Shown here one piece after another: positions 52,585 to 58,040 of a DNA stretch of 58,040 nucleotides; positions within the stretch are counted from its first letter, which is position 1, and every line of letters begins with the position of its first letter. Source of the DNA: PFJX01 sp031426735. GTDB lineage: Bacteria; Pseudomonadota; Gammaproteobacteria; Burkholderiales; Thiobacillaceae. The stretch covers positions 1 through 58,040 of the forward strand of contig JASJPK010000110.1 of NCBI GenBank assembly GCA_031426735.1, written 5' to 3'. Under the pieces are notes generated by a model. It was not told where the DNA came from and searched no databases. It saw nothing but the letters and a program-made list of their open reading frames with translations. The position numbers were made by a program, and so were the translations under genes.

Positions 52585-53220
52585 GTGCTCAACGCCGCCT
52601 TCCACATTACTGTCGCAGAAATCAGTGGACTTCCCGCTGACAGCCTGTCTGAAGTTGCCTTCGCCGGCCGTTCCAATGCCGGCAAATCCAGCGCCATCAA
52701 CACGCTGTGCAACCACAAGCGTCTTGCCTTTGTCAGCAAGATGCCTGGTCGCACACAACACCTGAATTTTTTCCGGGTCGATGAAGGCCGTTTTCTGGTC
52801 GACTTGCCCGGATACGGGTACGCACGCGCGCCAAAAGCGCAGAAACATGTCTGGCAAGCGCTGATCGGCGGCTATCTGGCGAACCGCGCGCAACTCACCG
52901 GGCTGGTCATGATCATGGATATCCGCCACCCGCTGACCGAACTGGATCGCTCGCTGCTCGAGTGGTTTCGCCCTTCCGGCCGCCCGGTGCATGTGTTGCT
53001 TTCCAAAAGCGACAAGCTGTCACGCGGCCCCGCCGCGCAGACCTTGCTGACGGTCAGCGCAGAACTCAAGAAGATGGGCATGAACGCCAGCGTGCAATTG
53101 TTTTCCAGCTTGAAAAAAGTAGGCGTCGATCAGGCCGAAAGCGTCGTACGAGACTGGCTGGGAGTGGCAAAAAAGAACCCGGCGCAAGGGAATGATTTGG
53201 GCAAACCCTCAGCCGGGTAA
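52585..53220 (+). CDS. engB: Ribosome biogenesis GTPase EngB (YihA/YsxC)
   Basis: 211 residues from a GTG at 52585. G1 is GRSNAGKS at 28-35, G2 TPGRT-like MPGRTQHLNFF, G3 DLPGYGYA and G4 LLSKSDKL (in place of TKxD). EngB helps late 50S assembly. The spacing to c4 and hemB supports the call. A TATAGT lies 28 nt upstream of the start and may be the -10 box. The gap to hemB (150 nt) holds a short TGCCTTG/CAAGGCA inverted repeat and nothing else I can name. Confidence 0.95.
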   Translation: MLNAAFHITVAEISGLPADSLSEVAFAGRSNAGKSSAINTLCNHKRLAFVSKMPGRTQHLNFFRVDEGRFLVDLPGYGYARAPKAQKHVWQALIGGYLANRAQLTGLVMIMDIRHPLTELDRSLLEWFRPSGRPVHVLLSKSDKLSRGPAAQTLLTVSAELKKMGMNASVQLFSSLKKVGVDQAESVVRDWLGVAKKNPAQGNDLGKPSAG

Positions 53221-53370
53221 AACTGCCTTGATCTTGCACCAAGGCACCCGCTCAGGGAGGGAAGCGGGAGACGAAGCGATTCGTCTGCTGTTATGGAGAT
53301 AGCGGCACAGGCGTTTGTTCCCCGCCGCCCCGCCGCAAGATTGGTATTTTCGTTTCAGAAGGGATGCACC

Positions 53371-54384
53371 ATGTTTGATTTGTCCAGCTTTCCGCACAAA
53401 CGCATGCGCCGCATGCGCCGCGATTCCTTCTCGCGTCGACTGATGCAGGAGAACACGCTATCCGCCGCCGACTTGATCCTGCCCGTCTTTGTGCTGGATG
53501 GTGAAAACAGGGTTGAAGAAATCTCCTCCATGCCAGGTGTTCTGCGCATGAGCCTGGACCGTCTGCTTCTGGTTGCCGAGGATTGCCTGAAGCTGGGCAT
53601 TCCTGCCCTTGCCCTGTTCCCGGTGGTGGATGCTTCCCTCAAGAGCCTGGATGCCGCCGAGGCTTACAACCCAAGCGGTCTGGTGCCGCGCTTGGTTGCC
53701 GCCTTGAAGGCGCGTTTTCCCGAACTGGGTGTGATTACCGACATCGCGCTCGATCCCTACACGAGTCACGGTCAGGATGGCCTGATCGATGACAGCGGCT
53801 ATGTGCTCAACGACGAAACCATCGCAGTATTGACTCGTCAGGCTGAGTGCCATGCAGCCGCCGGCGCGGATATCGTGGCGCCTTCGGACATGATGGATGG
53901 CCGCATTCATGCGGTACGCGAAGCGCTGGATGCAGCCGGCTTCATCCACACGCGCATCCTCGCCTATTCCGCCAAATATGCCTCCAGCTTCTATGGCCCC
54001 TTCCGCGATGCGGTCGGCTCCGCCGCCAATCTGGGCAAAGGCAACAAACACACCTACCAGATGGATCCGGCCAACTCGGATGAAGCGCTGTGGGAAGTCG
54101 GTCTCGACCTGCAGGAAGGTGCCGACATGGTGATGATCAAACCGGGCATGCCCTACCTGGACATCGTGCGGCGCGTGAAAGATACCTACAAAGCCCCCAC
54201 ATTCGTCTATCAGGTCAGTGGCGAGTACGCCATGCTCAAGGCTGCCGCGCAAAACGGTTGGCTGAACGAGAAAGCGTGCGTGCTGGAAAGTCTGCTCGGC
54301 TTCAAACGCGCCGGTGCCGATGCGGTACTCACTTATTTTGCATTGGATGCCGCGCGCTGGCTGTCGGAACGAGAGCCTGAATAA
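53371..54384 (+). CDS. hemB: Delta-aminolevulinic acid dehydratase (porphobilinogen synthase)
   Basis: 337 residues from the ATG at 53371; an in-frame extension of 26 codons upstream is not typical of the family. It joins two ALA into porphobilinogen for haem synthesis. The Schiff-base Lys residues are Lys202 (YSAKYASSFYGP) and Lys257 (MVMIKPGMPYLD). The zinc Cys triad is absent; the block ITDIALDPYTSHGQDG is that of the Mg-dependent Pseudomonas-type enzyme. High haem demand fits the many cytochromes in this window. Confidence 0.97.
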   Translation: MFDLSSFPHKRMRRMRRDSFSRRLMQENTLSAADLILPVFVLDGENRVEEISSMPGVLRMSLDRLLLVAEDCLKLGIPALALFPVVDASLKSLDAAEAYNPSGLVPRLVAALKARFPELGVITDIALDPYTSHGQDGLIDDSGYVLNDETIAVLTRQAECHAAAGADIVAPSDMMDGRIHAVREALDAAGFIHTRILAYSAKYASSFYGPFRDAVGSAANLGKGNKHTYQMDPANSDEALWEVGLDLQEGADMVMIKPGMPYLDIVRRVKDTYKAPTFVYQVSGEYAMLKAAAQNGWLNEKACVLESLLGFKRAGADAVLTYFALDAARWLSEREPE

Positions 54385-54390
54385 CGCAAC

Positions 54391-55125
54391 TCAGGTGTAG
54401 CGCGCCCGCCGTTCGCGGTCCACCTGAATGATGTAACGCTGAATCGCAGTTTCCACGCTGGGCGGCAAGTCGATGAACTGGCACCCGGCGCGGTGCGTCA
54501 GACGACCGTTCTTCAAGGTAATTTCAAAGGTCGTACAGACGTTGAGGCCGACGGCGAACTCGCCGGTTCCCGGCAAGGTGATACGACACCCGTGGAAGGT
54601 TTCGCCCGCCTTGAGACGACCATCCTCTGGGTACGCGAGCACGCCGACGCCACCGATGCTGATATCGACCACAACGGATTCCAACAACCCCGCCCCGGTA
54701 TTGATCAGGCATTTCACCGGATTAACTACCGAAGTGACCAAACGGTAATACTCACGGCGCTGCAAGCGGAGAAGTTCGCGCGGCATCGGCACACGAAACA
54801 GCGCCTCATTGCCCAGCCTTGCCGATTCGATCTTCGAACTGGAAAACTGGATATGGACTTGATCGTGGGTAGAAGCGAAAGTGCATTCCTTGCTGTTCAG
54901 CAACAAGTTATTCATCGCCTCATCAACGCCTTGCTCGAACAACAGATACCCCTTTTCGGGCTCGATCGCGACGAGCGTAGAAAGCAGGAACTGTTTCCCG
55001 GTCTCTCCATAAAGGGCGACGATGTTCTTGTCGTCCATCACTTCACGCAAAATTCGCACGATTTCGGCTGCGTGACTGACGAGGTAGCGGCCACGATCCT
55101 CCGTGGATATCAATTCGATCTTCAT
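54391..55125 (-). CDS. ycgR: YcgR-type PilZ protein, cyclic-di-GMP flagellar brake
   Basis: 244 residues. An N-terminal YcgR domain (residues 1-115) is followed by a PilZ domain with both c-di-GMP motifs: RxxxR at 124-128 (RREYYR) and DxSxxG at 154-159 (DISIGG). YcgR bound to c-di-GMP slows flagellar rotation. It ends 6 nt from the hemB stop on the other strand. It is a plausible reader for the c-di-GMP made by the three GGDEF-EAL proteins. No flagellar gene is in the window. Confidence 0.92.
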   Translation of the reverse strand: MKIELISTEDRGRYLVSHAAEIVRILREVMDDKNIVALYGETGKQFLLSTLVAIEPEKGYLLFEQGVDEAMNNLLLNSKECTFASTHDQVHIQFSSSKIESARLGNEALFRVPMPRELLRLQRREYYRLVTSVVNPVKCLINTGAGLLESVVVDISIGGVGVLAYPEDGRLKAGETFHGCRITLPGTGEFAVGLNVCTTFEITLKNGRLTHRAGCQFIDLPPSVETAIQRYIIQVDRERRARYT

Positions 55126-55247
55126 GGGCTTGATTGTAATGGACTGTGCCGTAAACTCTTGCCGTCATGCGCTACACACCTGCGTATGCGATGGGGCTTC
55201 AAAACGAATATTATTATATGAGCCAATATGGTCCGAGGATGTGAGGG

Positions 55248-56039
55248 GTGACTGTGGGAATTATGGAAAGGTTGCGCCGTGGCAGCCGAACATGGGCAAG
55301 GACGATCGCGGTTGTCGAACCGCCGCAGCGCTTGCAGAACGTCGGCATTGTGAACACGAGTAGCGATATTGAGGACGCAGCGGCAGGCTCGGTTAAAAAA
55401 GACACGTTCAAGATTCGCCTGGCCCATGACGCGGACCGCACCCGAGAAGCCCGCTTTCTCGTGGAGAAGCGTTATCAGGATGTCGGGTACCAAACATCCT
55501 CTCCATCCGGCCAGCAGACTTGCCCGGATCGCATCACTTTGGCAACTTACAAAGGAGAGGAAGTCATCGGCACGATCACCGTTGGCTTCGATACCGGCGG
55601 CGGATTGCTTGTCGACGAGCTCTACAAACCGGAAATCGACTCACTTAGACAACAAGGACTCCGTGTGTGCGAGTTCACCAAACTGGCGATAGATCACAAA
55701 GGCGCATCCAAACGCATGATTGCGGGTCTATTTCAGGTTGCCTCGTTATATGCGGTGAAAATTTTCGGCTTTACCGACATCGTCATTGAAGTAAACCCCT
55801 CTCACGTACCGTTCTATCAACGCATGTTGGGCTTTCAGCCGCTGGGCGAGGAACGGATTTGTCCGCGGGTCGGCGCACCGGCGTTACTGCTTCGTCTGGA
55901 TGCTGCCAACTACGGCGCACTCATGGTCGAAAAGTTTGCGGGCCACCCCGAGCTTTCACGCCAGGAGCGCTCGCTCTACCCCTATTTCATGTCTCCGCAC
56001 GAAGAACGCGCCATACTCGCGCGTATTGCACGCGGCTAA
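55248..56039 (+). CDS. FeeM-like N-acyl amino acid synthase
   Basis: 263 residues from a GTG at 55248 with GAGG upstream; an ATG at 55263 is an alternative. After a variable 50-residue N-terminus comes a GNAT/autoinducer-synthase fold: RITLATYKGEEVIGTITVGFD, then LRVCEFTKLAIDHKGASKRMIAGLF, then IVIEVNPSHVPFYQRMLGF. This is the pattern of FeeM-type long-chain N-acyl amino acid synthases, which use acyl-ACP. It starts a three-gene operon with a ThiF-like and a nitroreductase-like gene. The product is unknown. Confidence 0.8.
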   Translation: MTVGIMERLRRGSRTWARTIAVVEPPQRLQNVGIVNTSSDIEDAAAGSVKKDTFKIRLAHDADRTREARFLVEKRYQDVGYQTSSPSGQQTCPDRITLATYKGEEVIGTITVGFDTGGGLLVDELYKPEIDSLRQQGLRVCEFTKLAIDHKGASKRMIAGLFQVASLYAVKIFGFTDIVIEVNPSHVPFYQRMLGFQPLGEERICPRVGAPALLLRLDAANYGALMVEKFAGHPELSRQERSLYPYFMSPHEERAILARIARG

Positions 56040-56046
56040 GTGATCA

Positions 56047-56901
56047 ATGAGCTTCAACTATCAGGAAGCATTCTCGCGCAACATCGGCTGGGTTACCGAG
56101 CAAGAACAAGCCATTCTGCGGAACAAGCGGGTAGCCATAGCCGGCATGGGTGGCGTGGGTGGATTTCACCTGCTTACGCTCGCTCGTCTCGGCATAGGAA
56201 AATTCAACATCGCCGATCTCGATACCTTCGAGATAGCCAACTTCAATCGCCAAGCAGGCGCGAGCATGCATAGTCTTGGCCAGCCCAAAGTTGACGTTTT
56301 GGCCAACATGGCGCGAGATATCAACCCGGAACTGGATATCGGCAGCTTTCCGCAAGGCGTCAACGCAAGCAATCTTGCCGATTTCTTCCGCGATGTCGAT
56401 GTTTATGTAGACGGGCTCGATTTTTTTGCGTTCGAAGCACGCGAACAGGTGTTTGCCTATTGCGCGAAACACGGTATTCCAGCCGTGACTGTCGCCCCGC
56501 TCGGCATCAGCGCCGGACTCCTCAATTTCATACCCGGCAGCATGACGTTCGAAGAATATTTCCAGGTTGCCGGACGTCCGGAGCTGGAAAAAGCCATTCG
56601 CTTTCTGGTCGGCCTTGCACCTGCATTATTGCACCGCCACTATCTGGCGGATAAAACGCGCGTCAACCTGAAAGAACGGCGCGGCCCGTCTACCATCATG
56701 GCCTGCCAACTCTGCGCCGGTGTCGCTGCCAGCGAAGCACTCAAGATATTGCTGCAACGCGGCAAGGTCTGGGCCGCGCCGCACGGCATTCAATTCGATG
56801 GATACCGCAACAAACTCGCCCATTCCTGGCGCCCCGGCGGCAATCGCAATCCCATCAACCGGATTGCGATCGCCATTGCCAAACGACAATTGGGGCTGTA
56901 A
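56047..56901 (+). CDS. ThiF/MoeB/HesA-family (E1-like) adenylyltransferase
   Basis: 284 residues. The ATP site is GMGGVGG at about 33-39, with the E1 signature NFNRQ, GQPKVDV and a DGLDFFAFEAR block in place of the usual D-NxxxR. A Cys pair CQLC near the C-terminus replaces half of the usual zinc CxxC...CxxC site; the second pair is missing. No obvious catalytic Cys of the MoeB/ThiF type is placed. It would adenylate a C-terminal carboxylate or an amino acid-like substrate. It starts 8 nt after the FeeM-like gene, and its stop overlaps the next start (TAATG). No ThiS/MoaD-like partner is in the window. Confidence 0.85.
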   Translation: MSFNYQEAFSRNIGWVTEQEQAILRNKRVAIAGMGGVGGFHLLTLARLGIGKFNIADLDTFEIANFNRQAGASMHSLGQPKVDVLANMARDINPELDIGSFPQGVNASNLADFFRDVDVYVDGLDFFAFEAREQVFAYCAKHGIPAVTVAPLGISAGLLNFIPGSMTFEEYFQVAGRPELEKAIRFLVGLAPALLHRHYLADKTRVNLKERRGPSTIMACQLCAGVAASEALKILLQRGKVWAAPHGIQFDGYRNKLAHSWRPGGNRNPINRIAIAIAKRQLGL

Positions 56902-57944
56902 TGCAGCCGTCCCCGACGCTCAAAGATATCTTGCAGGCCGCCTTGCTGGCGCCTTCCGCAGACAATCATCATCGGCTGCGGTTCGAACCCACTGCAGAGG
57001 GCGTACTTGTGTGGGCCGAACCAGGTCGAATGGCTGGTTTAACCGGATACAAACGAACGCTGGATTTAATTTCGCTAGGCGCGGTGATCGAAAATATTGT
57101 GTTGCGCGCCAGCGCTCATGACCTCATTGCCTCGGTAGACCTCCTGCCCGTCAACCAGCCCGACTTAATCGCCCGTATCCAGTTTCAACCAACATCTAGC
57201 GCCCCCGACCCTCTGCATGCGGCAATTCCTTTACGCCACACCAATCGCCGCTTCTTCAAAGGCCCACCTGAGAGCGACACCATGCTGCAATGGATTTCCG
57301 TTGCAGTCAGACAGGTTCCGGGTTGTCAGCTGGACTGGCTGGATTCCGCAGAACGCCGCAGCAAGGCGCTCAGATTGATACGTCTGGCCGAAGGCGAACG
57401 ATTTCGCAATCCGATCTTGCATGCGGAATTATTCGAGTCCATTCGCTTTGATTTGGGTTGGAAGCAAACCTGCGAAGAGGCTTTACCTCCGGGAGCGCTT
57501 GAAGTCGAAGCACCTTTGCGTGTCTTTTTCCAACTGATGCGGCACTGGCCGATCATGCGCAGCCTGAATGTGATTGGCACCTACAAGCAACTCGCCTGGC
57601 GTGCCGGCGATCTACCGTGCCGACTCTCCCCGCATCTCGGAGTCATCACCACCCCAAGCCCGGCCGACCACGATCAAATCGCTGCAGGGCGTGCTTTTCA
57701 GCGCGCCTGGCTCGTTATTGCGCAACAAGGCCTCGCCATGCAACCCATGCCGGCCTCCGTACTTTATGCGCAGGCTGAGGCAACCGGCCAAGGCATCCCC
57801 CCCCATCTACAAACCCGATTGAATGCGGGTTGGGCCGAACTACAACCAGGAAGAACACCGCTGATGGTGTTCCGTATGGGGCATGCCAAACCGCCCAGCC
57901 TGGTTTCTGGACGCTATCCACTCGATCATTACCTGGCAATCTGA
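56901..57944 (+). CDS. Acg-type nitroreductase family protein
   Basis: 347 residues. It belongs to the FMN-binding nitroreductase fold of the Acg/Rv3131 kind, with a doubled fold: N-terminal APSADNHHRLRFEPT, central PLRHTNRRFFKGPP and C-terminal QRAWLVIAQQGLAMQPM. Some members of this family have lost catalysis and only bind flavin. It is coupled to the ThiF-like gene by TAATG. In this operon it may oxidise or reduce the acylated product of the two other proteins, but this is only inferred. Confidence 0.82.
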   Translation: MQPSPTLKDILQAALLAPSADNHHRLRFEPTAEGVLVWAEPGRMAGLTGYKRTLDLISLGAVIENIVLRASAHDLIASVDLLPVNQPDLIARIQFQPTSSAPDPLHAAIPLRHTNRRFFKGPPESDTMLQWISVAVRQVPGCQLDWLDSAERRSKALRLIRLAEGERFRNPILHAELFESIRFDLGWKQTCEEALPPGALEVEAPLRVFFQLMRHWPIMRSLNVIGTYKQLAWRAGDLPCRLSPHLGVITTPSPADHDQIAAGRAFQRAWLVIAQQGLAMQPMPASVLYAQAEATGQGIPPHLQTRLNAGWAELQPGRTPLMVFRMGHAKPPSLVSGRYPLDHYLAI

Positions 57945-57988
57945 CCAGATAGAAAACCCGGGGATTTGGCGCTAGCTTGCACTAGTCG

Positions 57989-58040
57989 TGTCGGCGCGCA
58001 TTTAATAGTGACCACCTGTGCGCGTTGAATTTTGACCAGG
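57989..58040 (+). mobile_element. Possible end of an IS21-family element (cut by the window)
   Basis: From TGTCGGCGCGCATTTAATAG the sequence continues with GTGACCACC, TGTGCGCG and TTGAATTTTGACCAGG. A TG start and repeated (T)TGACC-type units in AT-rich spacers are the form of IS21 ends, where several such repeats bind the IstA transposase. No transposase gene is visible because the window ends here. Confidence 0.45.

Noticed and set aside
53224..53246. TGCCTTG/CAAGGCA inverted repeat as an engB terminator
   Set aside because: The stem is only 7 bp with a 9-nt loop and has no T-run.
56047..56901. Ubiquitin-like conjugation or CBASS-type defence locus around the E1-like gene
   Set aside because: No E2, JAB peptidase, cyclase or ubiquitin-like protein is encoded next to it. 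The neighbours are an acyltransferase and a nitroreductase-like protein.
1..58040. CRISPR array, rRNA, prophage or integron
   Set aside because: No regularly spaced repeats with unique spacers, no rRNA sequence and no phage structural or integrase gene were seen.

Overview
This is a GC-rich window with the gene content of a betaproteobacterium of the Rhodocyclales/Nitrosomonadales kind. It carries a phosphoribulokinase (Calvin cycle), a PEP-CTERM surface protein behind a sigma-54 promoter, many c-type cytochromes (c4, c5-like, SHP/DHC and a set of large di-haem proteins), a P. aeruginosa-type Mg-dependent HemB and much cyclic-di-GMP signalling. It looks like a respiratory, probably facultatively autotrophic organism. 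I cannot name the species.

Layout. (1) 1-1345: the 5' part of a large surface protein with a putative internal thioester domain and SdrD-type B domains, and a 49-residue PEP-CTERM protein with a -24/-12 promoter. (2) 2060-9599, minus strand: yhdP, a Nit-type amidase, tldD and lipA. (3) 9746-10633, minus: phosphoribulokinase. (4) 10799-17248, plus: a compact housekeeping operon leuS-lptE-holA-proA-nadD-rsfS. (5) 17398-19651, minus: an Ala-rich helical-repeat protein and a small unknown protein. (6) 19926-21965, plus: an SHP/DHC/cytochrome b module in which the cytochrome b carries a fused second DHC domain. (7) 22061-31556, plus: three GGDEF-EAL proteins joined by ATGA overlaps. (8) 31724-35285, plus: a four-gene overlapping operon encoding a thermostable-haemolysin-family protein, an acyl-AMP ligase, a haem-oxygenase-like di-iron enzyme and an SDR reductase. 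(9) 35343-39970, plus: a TPR protein, a QseBC/PmrAB-like two-component system and an LTA-synthase-type membrane transferase. (10) 40061-48526, minus: a five-gene locus encoding four di-haem cytochromes of the RoxA/MauG-like type and one lipoprotein. (11) 48772-54384: tRNA-Arg(CCG), a c5-like di-haem cytochrome, rep, cytochrome c4, engB and hemB. (12) 54391-57944: a YcgR-type PilZ protein, then an operon encoding a FeeM-like N-acyltransferase, a ThiF/E1-like adenylyltransferase and an Acg-type nitroreductase. The last 50 bases look like an IS21-type end.

How the parts relate. The three GGDEF-EAL proteins would make or break c-di-GMP, and YcgR would read it. The PEP-CTERM protein and the thioester adhesin belong to the surface/biofilm side of the same lifestyle. 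The di-haem cytochrome locus and the two small-molecule-like operons (31724-35285 and 55248-57944) are the least described parts and the best candidates for new systems. Short palindromic repeats of at least four families sit between genes, some overlapping stop codons.
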